Shown piece by piece: positions 52,598 to 63,352 of a DNA stretch of 64,000 nucleotides. This stretch comes from Microvirga thermotolerans (GTDB lineage: Bacteria > Pseudomonadota > Alphaproteobacteria > Rhizobiales > Beijerinckiaceae): NCBI RefSeq assembly GCF_009363855.1, contig NZ_CP045423.1, positions 2,882,001 through 2,946,000 on the forward strand, given 5' to 3'. The notes beneath the pieces are model-generated. The model ran no database searches. It was not told where the DNA came from and saw only the letters and a list, made by a program, of their open reading frames with translations. The position numbers and the translations under genes were made by a program. Each line of letters starts with the position of its first letter. Within the stretch, counting starts at the first letter, position 1.

Positions 52598-53857
52598 ATG
52601 GTCCTGGATCCCCTGCTAGAACGTCTCGGGGTGGCGCTTGCCATCGGCCTGCTCATCGGGCTCGAACGCGGCTGGAAGCAGCGGGACGAGGCGGAGGGGG
52701 AGCGGACGGCGGGGCTTCGCACCTACATGCTGGCGACGCTCCTCGGCGCGCTCTGCGCGATCCTGAGCCAGAGCCTGGGACCCATCTTCCTGAGCCTCGC
52801 CTTTCTCGCCTTCACCCTCGCCTTCACGGCCTTCGCATGGCTGGAGGCCTCGTCCGAAGGCAATTTCAGCGCCACCGGCGTGGTCGCGGCGCTCCTCGCC
52901 TTCGCGCTCGGATCCTATACGATCCTCGGCGATCTCGGCGTCGCCGTCGCCGTGGCGGTGACGGCGACGATCATCCTCGCCCTCAAGCAGCCCCTGCATT
53001 CCTGGCTGCGGCGGCTGACCTGGCCGGAGATCCGCGCGGTGCTGGTCCTCCTGGCCATGACCTTCCTGCTCCTGCCGCTGCTGCCGGACCGCACGGTCGA
53101 TCCCTACGACGCCATCAACCCGGCGGAGGTCTGGCTGCTCGCCATCGTCATCGCCGCCCTGTCCTTCGTCGGTTACGTGGCCGTCAAGGTGCTGGGAAGC
53201 CGCCACGGGGTCGCCCTCGCGGCGCTCGCGGGCGGCCTCGCCTCCTCCACGGCGACGACTCTGACCCTCGCGCGCCTGTCCCGGACGCAGCCCGGGGCGA
53301 GCCGGATTCTCGCCGGCGGCATTCTCCTGTCGAGCGCGGTGATGGTGGCGCGCGTGATCGCCGTCGCCGGCGCGGTGAACCTGCCGCTCCTCGCGCCCCT
53401 GGCCTGGCCCCTCGGCGCGGGCGGGCTGGTCCTCCTCCTCTCCGGGGCGCTGCTGCTGTGGCGTGCGGGCAAGGACGGGGGCTCGCCGGAGCTCAGGATC
53501 CAGAACCCCTTCGAGCTCGGCACGGCTCTGCGCCTCGCGGGCCTGATCGCGGTCATCAGCCTTCTCGCCAAGGTCCTGACCGAGAGCTTCGGCGGCGCGG
53601 GCCTGAGCCTCCTCGCCATCCTCTCAGGGATCGCCGACGTGGACGCGGTCACCCTCTCCTTCGCCCGCCTGTCGCAGAGTTCCCTCGCCCTTGCGGCGGC
53701 AGGCGCCGGGATCGGCCTCGCGGTGGCCACCAACACGGTGGTCAAGTCCGGCATGGCCCTCGCGCTCGGCACGCCGAGGACCGGCTGGCTCGTCGCCGCC
53801 GCGAGCGCCGCCGCCATCGGGGCCGGCGCGGCGGTGCATGTTCTCAGGATGGGCTGA
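52598..53857 (+). CDS. MgtC/SapB-DUF4010 family membrane protein
   Basis: 419 aa with about 12 hydrophobic segments. The N-terminal 130 residues match MgtC/SapB proteins: LGVALAIGLLIGLERGWKQR, EGERTAGLRTYMLATLLGAL and ASSEGNFSATGVVAALLAF. The remainder is the DUF4010 domain (VAVKVLGSRHGVALAALAGG, SSTATTLTLAR, SGIADVDAVTLSFARLSQ). It lies in the inner membrane; the transport or regulatory function of this fusion family is unknown. AGGAGGAGG precedes the ATG at 52598. It converges on rpoD with a shared terminator between. Confidence 0.85.
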   Translation: MVLDPLLERLGVALAIGLLIGLERGWKQRDEAEGERTAGLRTYMLATLLGALCAILSQSLGPIFLSLAFLAFTLAFTAFAWLEASSEGNFSATGVVAALLAFALGSYTILGDLGVAVAVAVTATIILALKQPLHSWLRRLTWPEIRAVLVLLAMTFLLLPLLPDRTVDPYDAINPAEVWLLAIVIAALSFVGYVAVKVLGSRHGVALAALAGGLASSTATTLTLARLSRTQPGASRILAGGILLSSAVMVARVIAVAGAVNLPLLAPLAWPLGAGGLVLLLSGALLLWRAGKDGGSPELRIQNPFELGTALRLAGLIAVISLLAKVLTESFGGAGLSLLAILSGIADVDAVTLSFARLSQSSLALAAAGAGIGLAVATNTVVKSGMALALGTPRTGWLVAAASAAAIGAGAAVHVLRMG

Positions 53858-53877
53858 GAGGCAGACCTGGAAACGAC

Positions 53878-53899
53878 AGGGCGCCCGAAGGGGCGCCCT
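53878..53899. terminator. Bidirectional terminator between the DUF4010 gene and rpoD
   Basis: A perfect 9-bp stem AGGGCGCCC/GGGCGCCCT with loop GAAG in the 53-bp gap between two convergent stop codons. There is no marked U-tract on either side. Confidence 0.65.
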
Positions 53900-53910
53900 G
53901 CAGGGTCCGG

Positions 53911-55896
<1,986 letters not shown>

Positions 55897-56076
55897 GCTT
55901 TGCACTACTCCGGCGCCCCACCGGCCCCCAGAGCCGGATCGGCGATGCGCGAATGGGCAGCGAAGCGCGAGGGCCTCACCACCCGAAATCCATTCCCAAC
56001 AATCAAACAGTGAGTCGCTTGACTAACCGTTAACCATTCTCCCCGCTCGTCCGCACGCCCGTGCCCGGCCCGGGCA

Positions 56077-57969
56077 TCAGTGATCGCGGTGGACAAATCC
56101 GTCATCTAGATCGGCCTCGGCGCCCTCGACGGAAGACAGCTGGTTCTGGACCTCTCGCAGCCAGGCAAGATTGGCCTCGTTGTCGTCTTCGGCGAGCGCG
56201 CGCTCGGCGGCCCGAAGTTCGCTATGTAACGTGCGTGCGCGGCGATGCAAGGTGATTGCCTGCCGCAATGCGTCTTCAAGTCGCACGGAATCGGCGTGCG
56301 GATCGAGCACCCAGCGGTCGCCGGGGCGTACCAGAGATGTAAGACGCTCGGCCACCGGCGCAAGGCCCGCCCGTTCCAGGCGGGCGCGCATCACATCCGG
56401 GCCGGAGGGCTCCCCGTGGGCCGCGTCGTCGATCAGGAAGCGGCGCAGGTCCTGCGCGCCCCTGCCCTCAAACTCAAGCTCCGCAAGGGTTTCCGCGTGG
56501 CGGTGGAGCAGTTCGGGATGGACCAGGAAGGCGCAGAGGATCATCGCCTCCCGCGGCGTCTCGGCGATGCCGCCGGTGAACAGGGCGCTGCGGGCGAGGA
56601 GCGGGCTGACGCTCAGCCGGGCGCCGGGCGTGGCCGGAGCGCTCCCCCACCGCTCGCGCCGGAAGCCGCCGCCGGACCGCTTGCCGCGCCCGGGCCGCGG
56701 CTCCGGATTCTGTGTTGAAAGGCGGGCTTCGATCTCCTCCCGGTAGTAGCGCCGGAGGGTTTCGTCGCGAATCAGTGCGAGCGATTCGCGCAGGCGCCGC
56801 TCGAGGGCCGCCCGGCGCTCCGGGGTATCGAGAGGCCCGGCCTCCACCTCCCGCGCCCACAGGATGTCGACCAGGGGACGCGCCGTGGCGATGACCCGCT
56901 CGATCGCCGCCGGACCGCCCGAGCGCACGAGGTCGTCCGGGTCCTGTCCCTCCGGCAGCAGGGCGAAGCGCAGGGACTTGCCCGCGGACAGGTTCGGCAG
57001 GGCGATCTCGAGGGCCCGGTAGGCCGCCCGCCGTCCGGCCTTGTCGCCGTCGAAGCACAGGATGGGCTCGTCCGCCATGCGCCAGAGCAGGGCGAGCTGC
57101 TCCTCGGTGAGCGCGGTGCCCAGGGGGGCAACCGCGTTTGGAAAGCCCGCCACGGTGAGCGCGATCACGTCCACGTAGCCCTCCGCCACGATCACGGTCC
57201 CCCGGTCGTGGGCGGGCTTGCGGGCCATGTGGAAGTTGTAGAGCAGCCGGCCCTTGTTGAAGAGCGGGGTGTCCGGCGAGTTGAGGTACTTGGCGGAGAC
57301 CTCCGGGCTCATGGCCCGCCCCCCGAAGGCGACCACCCGCCCGCGCAGGTCGCAGATCGGGAACATCACCCGGTCGCGGAAGCGGTCGTAAGGGATCTTC
57401 ACGTCCTCGCCCGAGTAGACGAGACCGGCCTCCTCCATCATCTCCAGGGGCACCCCCTTCCCGGCCAGGTGGTCACGCAGGGCGTAGCGTTCCGGCGGCG
57501 CATAGCCGATGCGGAAGCGCTCCTGGGTCCCCCTTCCCAGGGAGCGTCCGGCGAGGTAGTCCCGCGCCTTCGTGCCGAAGCGCCCGTGGAGGGAGGCCGT
57601 GAAGAACTCCGCCGCCATCTCCATCACGTCGTAGAGGGTGCGGCGCTTCACCTCCTCCGCCCGGTCCTCCCGGGAGAGCTTGGGCAAGGGCACTCCCGCC
57701 TCGGCCGCCAGCCGCTCCACCGCCTCGGGGAAGGAGAGCCCCTCCGTCTCCATGAGAAAGGTGAAGATGTCCCCGTGCTTGCCGGAGGAGAAGCAGTGGT
57801 AGAACTGCTTCTGGTCGTTCACGTAGAAGGAGGGGGTCTTCTCCGCGTTGAACGGCGACAGCCCCTTCCATTCCCGCCCCGCCTTCTTGAGGCGCACGCG
57901 CTTGCCCACGACCGCCGAAACCGGCAGCCGGGCGCGGATCTCCTCGAGGATCTGGGGCGGGTAGCGCAC
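56077..57969 (-). CDS. dnaG: DNA primase
   Basis: 630 aa. It makes RNA primers for replication at the DnaB helicase. The N-terminal zinc-type domain keeps the frame of the motif (SPFNAEKTPSF ... FYHCFSSGKHGD), but three of the four usual zinc ligands are changed: S38 for Cys, N41 for His and S62 for Cys; only C59 remains. The TOPRIM core is intact (VIVAEGYVDVIAL, LCFDGDKAGRRA), preceded by RVMFPICDLRGRVVAFGGRA. The C-terminal 150 residues are the helicase-binding part. GTG start at 57969 with AGGAG five bases upstream. It precedes rpoD by 180 bp. Confidence 0.95.
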   Translation of the reverse strand: MRYPPQILEEIRARLPVSAVVGKRVRLKKAGREWKGLSPFNAEKTPSFYVNDQKQFYHCFSSGKHGDIFTFLMETEGLSFPEAVERLAAEAGVPLPKLSREDRAEEVKRRTLYDVMEMAAEFFTASLHGRFGTKARDYLAGRSLGRGTQERFRIGYAPPERYALRDHLAGKGVPLEMMEEAGLVYSGEDVKIPYDRFRDRVMFPICDLRGRVVAFGGRAMSPEVSAKYLNSPDTPLFNKGRLLYNFHMARKPAHDRGTVIVAEGYVDVIALTVAGFPNAVAPLGTALTEEQLALLWRMADEPILCFDGDKAGRRAAYRALEIALPNLSAGKSLRFALLPEGQDPDDLVRSGGPAAIERVIATARPLVDILWAREVEAGPLDTPERRAALERRLRESLALIRDETLRRYYREEIEARLSTQNPEPRPGRGKRSGGGFRRERWGSAPATPGARLSVSPLLARSALFTGGIAETPREAMILCAFLVHPELLHRHAETLAELEFEGRGAQDLRRFLIDDAAHGEPSGPDVMRARLERAGLAPVAERLTSLVRPGDRWVLDPHADSVRLEDALRQAITLHRRARTLHSELRAAERALAEDDNEANLAWLREVQNQLSSVEGAEADLDDGFVHRDH

Positions 57970-58094
57970 GGAGGCTCCTAATCGTGCTTCATCCTATGTA
58001 GGGCGGTGCGATTAGCCTAGCGGGCGAACCTGTGCAAAGCGGGCAAAGGCCTTGCACTTAAGTAAATATCTTTGTATATACAGAATTGGCTGTT

Positions 58095-58135
58095 CTGAAA
58101 GGGACGGCCTCTCCTATAAGAGGCCGTCCTTTCAG
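58095..58135. terminator. Long hairpin between dnaG and brnT
   Basis: A 17-bp stem with a single bulged G (CTGAAAGG.ACGGCCTCT with its complement) and a 6-nt loop. It stands alone between divergent genes, so it does not end either of them; it may insulate the TA module or mark the scar of an insertion. Confidence 0.6.
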
Positions 58136-58323
58136 AGGACCAGAGTTGTGCGGCTAGTCACTTTGCCGTGGGACCTTTGGTGCTCGAAAGAGGCATCGAT
58201 CAGGCAAGCTGCGTGGCGGTTCGACAAGGCGGACCGTGGGGGCGTCGAAGCTTCGTGGGGCAACTGCTGCGGACAAACTGCGCAGCTTGGAGGCTTTTTG
58301 TCTCCGAACTGAAGTTCTCTTAC

Positions 58324-58593
58324 ATGCAGCATAAATACACTTGGGACGAACCTAAACGCGTCTCAAACATAGAGAAACATGGCATCGATTTTCAGGATGC
58401 AGTCGAGGTCTTCAGCGACCCCGACGCGTTGTCCTTTAGGTCAAGTGCCGAGCACAACGAGGATCGCTACCTAACCATCGGCCGATGCAACGGCAGGGTG
58501 ATCACAGTGGTCTTCACTTGGCGGGATGAAGCCATCCGGTTGATCTCGGCACGCGCGGCACGGAAAGAGGAGCGTCAGCGATATGGACCATAA
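58324..58593 (+). CDS. brnT: BrnT-family toxin
   Basis: 89 aa. BrnT is a RelE-like ribonuclease that stops translation when free. The family's opening is evident: YTWDEPKRVSNIEKHGIDF, then DAVEVFSDPDALSF, DRYLTIGRCNGRVITVVFTW and IRLISARAARKEERQRY. Tight binding of BrnA blocks it, and the complex represses the operon. ATG 58324 gives the normal family length; the frame is open upstream but without match. Its end overlaps the antitoxin gene by 11 bp. Confidence 0.88.
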   Translation: MQHKYTWDEPKRVSNIEKHGIDFQDAVEVFSDPDALSFRSSAEHNEDRYLTIGRCNGRVITVVFTWRDEAIRLISARAARKEERQRYGP

Positions 58594-58969
58594 GCAGATC
58601 GTCCGTCTCGTGGCATCGCTGGATGACGGGACGAGCATCGTCGAATTGCCCGACGGCCGTCTGGAGCGACGAGCTTCGGAATCGGATTGGGAGCGGGTCG
58701 ATGCTCTCTCCGATAAAGAGATTGAGGCCTCGACGGCGAGCGATCCCGATTGGGCGGAATTTCAAGGTATCGATTGGTCGAAGGCCGAGGTCGTCCCTAC
58801 ACCGCGCAAGCAACCAATCTCCATTCGCGTGGACGAGGATGTCCTAGAGTTCTTCAAGAGACAGGGACCAGGCTATCAGCGCCGGATGAATGCCGTGCTC
58901 CGAACCTACATGTCCGAAGCTCGCAAGAGTGGGTCTCCGACGCCTCACACCCGGAAGAAGACAGGCTGA
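58583..58969 (+). CDS. brnA: BrnA-family antitoxin
   Basis: 128 aa. The C-terminal half is the BrnA ribbon-helix-helix: KQPISIRVDEDVLEFFKRQG then GYQRRMNAVLRTYM. The N-terminal half (DHKQIVRLVASLDDGTSIVE, LSDKEIEASTASDPDWAEF) is the part expected to contact the toxin. It neutralises BrnT and represses the pair's promoter. The toxin-first order and 11-bp overlap are normal for brnTA. Confidence 0.86.
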   Translation: MDHKQIVRLVASLDDGTSIVELPDGRLERRASESDWERVDALSDKEIEASTASDPDWAEFQGIDWSKAEVVPTPRKQPISIRVDEDVLEFFKRQGPGYQRRMNAVLRTYMSEARKSGSPTPHTRKKTG

Positions 58970-58974
58970 ACAGT

Positions 58975-59406
58975 TCACCCCCGCCCCAACGGCGTCGCCA
59001 GGACGATGTGGGTCGTCGCCGTGGCGACGCCCCGGACCGAGGCGACGGCGTCGCGGATGCGGTCGAGGGTGGCGTGGGAGTCGCAGGCGACCATGACCAT
59101 CATGTCGATGGAGCCGGTGAGCGAGTGGCAGGCGACGATCTCCGGTATCCCCGAAAGCTGGGGCACCACGTGCTTGCAGCGGAAGCCGGGCTCGAAGGTG
59201 ACCGCGATCATGGCGCGGACCGCCGGATCGGCCTCGGCGGCGAGGTCGACCGTGTAGCCCCGGATCACGCCCTCCCGCTCCAGGCGGCGCATGCGCTCCT
59301 GGGTGGCGCTGCGCGAGAGCCCGACGCTGCGCGCAAGCCCGACGAGGCTCTCCCGCGCGTTCCGGCGCAGGGCGCCGATGAGAATCCTGTCCTTTTCGTC
59401 GAGCAT
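58975..59406 (-). CDS. Lrp/AsnC-family transcriptional regulator
   Basis: 143 aa. The N-terminal helix-turn-helix (LDEKDRILIGALRRNARESL, LSRSATQERMRRLEREGVI) is followed by a RAM ligand domain (AMIAVTFEPG, SGIPEIVACHSLTGSIDMMV, THIVLATPLG). Family members sense amino acids as octamers. ATG 59406 (MLDEKD) is the standard family start, although no clear ribosome site precedes it. It is divergent from the isochorismatase-like gene, which is a likely target. It converges on brnA with 5 bp between the stops. Confidence 0.85.
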   Translation of the reverse strand: MLDEKDRILIGALRRNARESLVGLARSVGLSRSATQERMRRLEREGVIRGYTVDLAAEADPAVRAMIAVTFEPGFRCKHVVPQLSGIPEIVACHSLTGSIDMMVMVACDSHATLDRIRDAVASVRGVATATTHIVLATPLGRG

Positions 59407-59536
59407 GAGGAGCGAACCGATGCCTGAGGGAGCCGTACGGACCGGCATTTAGCCGGCCCGACCGTCATCTTGTCGAGTGAAACCGGCACGGAAACGGGCG
59501 AGTGGGAGACATTCCACCAAGACCCCGGAGTTTCCC

Positions 59537-60109
59537 ATGAGCCTCGCCGATGCCCTCCTCCTTCCCGTCGACATGCAGCAGGCCTTCGACCTGCCCGCCT
59601 GGCCGCGCCGCTGGAACCGGAACGTCGACGCGAACGGCCTCGCCCTCCTCGATGCCTGGCGGAGCCGCGGCCTGCCCATCGTCCATGTCAGGCACGATTC
59701 CGTCTCGCCGGGCTCGACCCTCGCCTCCGGCGAGCCGGGGAACGCCTTCCGCCCCGGCTTCGGCCCGGCGAACGGAGAAGCCCTCATCTCGAAGAGCGTG
59801 AACGCCGCCTTCATCGGCACGGATCTCGACCTGCGCCTGAAGCGGCTCGGGATCCGCACCGTCGTGGTGTTCGGCATTTCCACCGACATGTGCGTGTCGA
59901 CCACCGTACGCGTCGGCGCCAATCTCGGCTACGACATGGTCCTGGTCGAGGACGCCTGCGACTGCTTCGACCTGCCGGACGGCGCCGGGGGAACCATTCC
60001 CGCCGAGGCCGTGCACCGGGCCCACGTGGCGACCCTGGGCTACGAGTTCGCCCGCGTCGCCACGACCCGGGAGATCGTTCAGTCCCTCGCGGAGGCGAAG
60101 GCCGCATAG
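59537..60109 (+). CDS. Isochorismatase-like cysteine hydrolase
   Basis: 190 aa. The catalytic triad of the family is present: D12 (LLPVDMQQAF), Lys near residue 85 (ALISKSVNAAF) and Cys near residue 119 (GISTDMCVSTTVRVG, after the typical cis-peptide region VVVFGI). Such enzymes hydrolyse amides or ureides (nicotinamide, N-carbamoyl compounds) rather than isochorismate in most bacteria. The CGGAG site lies six bases before ATG 59537. Divergence from an Lrp-type regulator suggests amino-acid-linked induction. Confidence 0.85.
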   Translation: MSLADALLLPVDMQQAFDLPAWPRRWNRNVDANGLALLDAWRSRGLPIVHVRHDSVSPGSTLASGEPGNAFRPGFGPANGEALISKSVNAAFIGTDLDLRLKRLGIRTVVVFGISTDMCVSTTVRVGANLGYDMVLVEDACDCFDLPDGAGGTIPAEAVHRAHVATLGYEFARVATTREIVQSLAEAKAA

Positions 60110-60120
60110 GCCAGGACGAA

Positions 60121-60142
60121 GGGGCCGGCGACCGCCGGCCCC
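60121..60142. terminator. Hairpin between two convergent genes
   Basis: A near-perfect GC stem GGGGCCGGC/GCCGGCCCC with a short loop, between the isochorismatase-like gene and the GatB/YqeY gene, which end towards each other. Confidence 0.65.
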
Positions 60143-60161
60143 AAGCCCGGTCAGCCCTTGG

Positions 60162-60620
60162 TCATCCCTTGGGCAGCATGTCCTTCACGAGGCCGCTCGC
60201 CTTGGCGAAGTCCATCCGGCCCGCATACTTGCCGCGCAGGAGGCCCACGACCTTGCCCATGTCCTTCATGGAGGCGGCCCCGGTCTCCGCGATGGCGGCC
60301 TCGATGGCCGCCCTCATCTCCGCCTCGTCCATCTGCTTGGGCAGATAGGAGGAGATCACCTCGACCTCGGCCTTCTCCTGCTGCGCCAGCTCCGTACGGC
60401 CGCCCTGCTCGTACATGGCGATGGATTCCTGGCGCTGCTTGATCATCTTCTGCAGCAGCGCGAGGATCTCCTCGTCCGTGGCCTGGCCCTTGCCGGCGCC
60501 CCGGGCTTCGATGTCCTTCTCCTTCAGCGCGGCCTGGATGAGGCGGATGGCCCCGAGCCGGGCCTTGTCGCCGGCCTTCATGGCCTCCTTCATGTCCGCG
60601 GTGAATCGTTCGCGCAGCAT
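60162..60620 (-). CDS. GatB/YqeY domain protein
   Basis: 152 aa, the usual YqeY length. It is related to the C-terminal tRNA-binding tail of GatB; the free-standing role is unknown, possibly in tRNA amidation. Landmarks: FTADMKEAMKAGDKARLGAI, LIQAALKEKDIEARG, MIKQRQESIAMYEQGGR, EVISSYLPKQMDEAEMRAAI, KDMGKVVGLLRGKYAGRMDF. AAGGAG sits directly against the ATG at 60626 but six bases before the ATG at 60620, so the latter is chosen. It diverges from carA, a common neighbour in alphaproteobacteria, and lies near dnaG/rpoD as often seen. Confidence 0.88.
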   Translation of the reverse strand: MLRERFTADMKEAMKAGDKARLGAIRLIQAALKEKDIEARGAGKGQATDEEILALLQKMIKQRQESIAMYEQGGRTELAQQEKAEVEVISSYLPKQMDEAEMRAAIEAAIAETGAASMKDMGKVVGLLRGKYAGRMDFAKASGLVKDMLPKG

Positions 60621-60754
60621 GCGCATCTCCTTACGCTTCGGGCGCTTGAGCGTTGACGCGGCGCGAGCGGGCCCTTAAGTCACGGGGACAGGTCAGGGCG
60701 TCTCGGGCACGCCTGCTCAAGCGCGACCCATTGGGTTCGGACTTACAAGAGATC

Positions 60755-61975
60755 ATGACGATGCTGCAAGACAAAGACACCACCGGGTCCTTCTCGGGCG
60801 GTTGGACGGAGCCGCGCGCCACGGCCGTGGTCGTGCTTCAGGACGGCACCGTGCTCGAGGGCTTCGGCATCGGTGCCGTCGGCGAGGCCACCGGCGAGGT
60901 GTGCTTCAACACGGCCATGACGGGCTACCAGGAGATCCTGACGGACCCCTCCTACGCCGGCCAGATCGTCACCTTCACCTTTCCGCACATCGGCAACGTG
61001 GGCACGAACGAGGAGGACATCGAGAGCGTGAACGCCGCCTCCGCCTCCGGGGTGCGCGGCACCATCATGGCCGCCGCCGTCACGGATCCCTCGAACTGGC
61101 GCGCCACCCGCCACCTCGACGCCTGGCTCAAGGCCCGCGACATCGTCGGCATCACGGGCATCGACACCCGGGCGCTCACCGCCTTCATCCGCGAGAAGGG
61201 CATGCCCAACGCGGTGATCGCCCACGATCCCGAGGGGCGGTTCGACCTCGACGCCCTCAAGGCCCGGGCCGCCGCCCTCCCCTCCATGGACGGGCTCGAC
61301 CTCGTCCCCCTGGTCACCAGCGCCCAGCGCTTCGAATGGGACGAGACCCCCTGGAGCCTCGGCCAGGGCTACGGCCGCCGGACGGAGGCCAAGCACCACG
61401 TGGTCGCCATCGACTACGGCGTGAAGCGGAACATCCTGCGGCTTCTCGCCCGCGCCGGCTGCAAGGTGACCGTAGTCCCCGCCACCGCGACGGCGGAGGA
61501 CGTGCTCGCCCTCAAGCCCGACGGGGTCTTCCTGTCGAACGGCCCCGGCGACCCGGCCGCCACGGGCGAGTACGCGGTGCCGGTCATCCGGAAGGTGCTG
61601 GAGGAGAAGATCCCCACCTTCGGCATCTGCCTCGGCCACCAGATGCTGAGCCTCGCCGTGGGCGGCAAGACCAAGAAGATGCACCAGGGACATCACGGCG
61701 CGAACCACCCCGTGAAGGACAAGACCACCGGCAAGGTGGAGATCACCTCCATGAACCATGGCTTCGCGGTGGACCCCGAGACGCTGCCGCAGAACGCGGT
61801 CGAGACGCACGTCTCGCTCTTCGACGGCTCCAATTGCGGCATCGCCCTCACCGACCGGCCCGCCTTCTCGGTGCAGTACCACCCGGAGGCCTCCCCCGGT
61901 CCGCGGGACAGCCACTATCTCTTCGACCGCTTCGTGAAGATGATCGAAGAGAACAAGGCTCACCGCCAAGCTTGA
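60755..61975 (+). CDS. carA: Carbamoyl-phosphate synthase small subunit
   Basis: 406 aa. It is the glutaminase subunit that feeds ammonia to CarB for pyrimidine and arginine synthesis. The N-terminal domain has VLQDGTVLEGFGIG and FNTAMTGYQEILTDPSYAG; the C-terminal class I amidotransferase has the nucleophile in FGICLGHQ (Cys about 291) and the His-Glu pair in QYHPEASPGP (about 377-379). ATG 60755 is followed by a second ATG at 60761; the first is chosen. The TTG-initiated extension to 60653 lacks family similarity. carB is not in the downstream 2 kb, so the subunits are not in one operon here. Confidence 0.94.
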   Translation: MTMLQDKDTTGSFSGGWTEPRATAVVVLQDGTVLEGFGIGAVGEATGEVCFNTAMTGYQEILTDPSYAGQIVTFTFPHIGNVGTNEEDIESVNAASASGVRGTIMAAAVTDPSNWRATRHLDAWLKARDIVGITGIDTRALTAFIREKGMPNAVIAHDPEGRFDLDALKARAAALPSMDGLDLVPLVTSAQRFEWDETPWSLGQGYGRRTEAKHHVVAIDYGVKRNILRLLARAGCKVTVVPATATAEDVLALKPDGVFLSNGPGDPAATGEYAVPVIRKVLEEKIPTFGICLGHQMLSLAVGGKTKKMHQGHHGANHPVKDKTTGKVEITSMNHGFAVDPETLPQNAVETHVSLFDGSNCGIALTDRPAFSVQYHPEASPGPRDSHYLFDRFVKMIEENKAHRQA

Positions 61976-62129
61976 CCCGATTATTTTCTTTCCGGCCGGT
62001 GCCTGAGCTTGGCCGGAAGAAGGAAGTCTCCGCGACAAAGCGTGTATTGCACAAGTTCCCCAAATCGCGTTAACCGGTCGAAAACCATAAAACGCAGACC
62101 ATACGAATCGCGATTTGGGGGTTTCTCCG

Positions 62130-62504
62130 ATGACCATTGACGAAAAGGCGGGCGAATTCACGCGCCTGCACAGCCTGTTCACGTTCCATCTCGGGGTCGC
62201 CGTCGCCCTGTCCTGGCTGACCTCCATCTATGCGTCCTTCTACGCTCCCTGGGTGCGCAACATCCGGCCGCTGATCGACCCGTCCTATGCGGGTCAGGTG
62301 GAGAGCACCTGGTCGTTCCTGTTCGTCTTCCCCGCGGTGCTGACGGTGGCCTGGATCATGTCCGTGTCCGGCCGCGAGATGTTCCGCCACATGCGTATCT
62401 TCAAGAACCAGGTGATCGAGTTCGCCATCGCCGGGGCGCTCGCCTTCGCGGTGTTCTACCTCGCCATCGACCGCGCGGTGACGGCCCTCTCCCTCGGCCT
62501 CTGA
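62130..62504 (+). CDS. Small predicted membrane protein
   Basis: 124 aa, no family recognised. Three hydrophobic helices: FHLGVAVALSWLTSIYASFY, WSFLFVFPAVLTVAWIMSVS and IEFAIAGALAFAVFYLAI. Short charged loops include SGREMFRHMRIFKN. The ATG at 62130 follows a G-run (GGGGG) about eight bases upstream; a GTG-type extension to 62115 adds only a few residues. It is 154 bp after carA in the same direction, with an 8-bp hairpin (61990-62018) in the gap, so probably its own unit. Confidence 0.6.
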   Translation: MTIDEKAGEFTRLHSLFTFHLGVAVALSWLTSIYASFYAPWVRNIRPLIDPSYAGQVESTWSFLFVFPAVLTVAWIMSVSGREMFRHMRIFKNQVIEFAIAGALAFAVFYLAIDRAVTALSLGL

Positions 62505-62576
62505 ACCCTCGACCCGGCGGAGGCCACGGTCTCCGCCGGAAGCGGCCCCCACGTCGGCCCCGAAGGCTCTCTCCCC

Positions 62577-62637
62577 TGGAAAATGCATCGCCGAGGCTGA
62601 AAGGCGGGTCCATTTTTCCGCGCGATGCTTTAGGACT
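62577..62637. repeat. Palindromic repeat (GCATCG type) before the methyltransferase gene
   Basis: The ends pair as GCATCGC and GCGATGC, with a hairpin-like interior (GAAAGGCGGGTCC...TTTTTCCGCG). It shares its end with the element at 35531-35577 and has a TTTAGGA end near the next ribosome site. Confidence 0.5.
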
Positions 62638-62643
62638 CTCGCC

Positions 62644-63336
62644 ATGAACTGGCGAGACTACTGGAACCAGGACACGCCGATCTATGCGAGCGAGCGCCAC
62701 AAGCTCCTGCATTACCGGCTCGTGTCGAACGACATCATCGGCCTGATCCCCTCGCCCGATGCGCGGGTGCTGGACTACGGCTGCGGCGAGGCCCTGTTCG
62801 CGGAGCGCGTCGCGGACAGGTGCGGCCATCTCTATCTCTGCGACGGGGCTCCCCTGGTGCGCGACCGGCTGCGCGAGCGGCTCGGCGCCCATCCCCGGGT
62901 CACGGTCCTCTCGCCCGAGGAGCTCGCGGCGGCGGTTCCGGAGGGGTCCCTGGACCTGATCGTGGTCAATTCCCTGCTGCAGTACCTTCCCCTGGAAGAG
63001 CTCCGCGGCCTGCTGCGGGCCTGGCGGAGCCTGCTCAGGCCCGGCGGCAGGCTGGTGATCGCCGACGTGATCCCGCCCGACGTCAGCCCGGCCACCGACG
63101 CGAAGGCGCTTCTCTCCTTCGCCTGGCAGGGGGGCTTCCTCCTCGCGGCCCTGCGCGGCCTTGCCCGCACCGCCCTCTCGGACTACCGCAGGATCCGCGA
63201 CGAGATCGGGCTGTCGCATTACGGGGAGGCGGACATGCTGGACCTCCTCCGGGAGGCGGGCTTCGCCGCCGAGCGCGCGGAGCGGAACCTCGGGCACAAC
63301 CAGGCGCGGATGACCTTCGTGGCGCGTCCCGCCTGA
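62644..63336 (+). CDS. Class I SAM-dependent methyltransferase
   Basis: 230 aa. Motif I is RVLDYGCGEALFAERVAD (near residue 42), the acidic end of strand 2 is YLCDGAPL, and the post-motif region is LDLIVVNSLLQYLPLEELRG followed by LLRPGGRLVIADVIPP. The substrate is unknown; the C-terminal YGEADMLDLLREAGF element is common among small-molecule or lipid methyltransferases. It starts MNWRDYWNQDTPIY with AGGA a few bases upstream. It converges on a GtrA gene; both could serve membrane-lipid or surface-glycan chemistry, but there is no operon link. Confidence 0.82.
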   Translation: MNWRDYWNQDTPIYASERHKLLHYRLVSNDIIGLIPSPDARVLDYGCGEALFAERVADRCGHLYLCDGAPLVRDRLRERLGAHPRVTVLSPEELAAAVPEGSLDLIVVNSLLQYLPLEELRGLLRAWRSLLRPGGRLVIADVIPPDVSPATDAKALLSFAWQGGFLLAALRGLARTALSDYRRIRDEIGLSHYGEADMLDLLREAGFAAERAERNLGHNQARMTFVARPA

Positions 63337-63352
63337 GGGGCGGGAAGGCTCT

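Noticed and set aside
55905..56105. A 66-aa minus-strand frame between dnaG and rpoD
   Set aside because: It overlaps the end of dnaG and the rpoD leader, without family features; the interval is better read as the rpoD upstream region.
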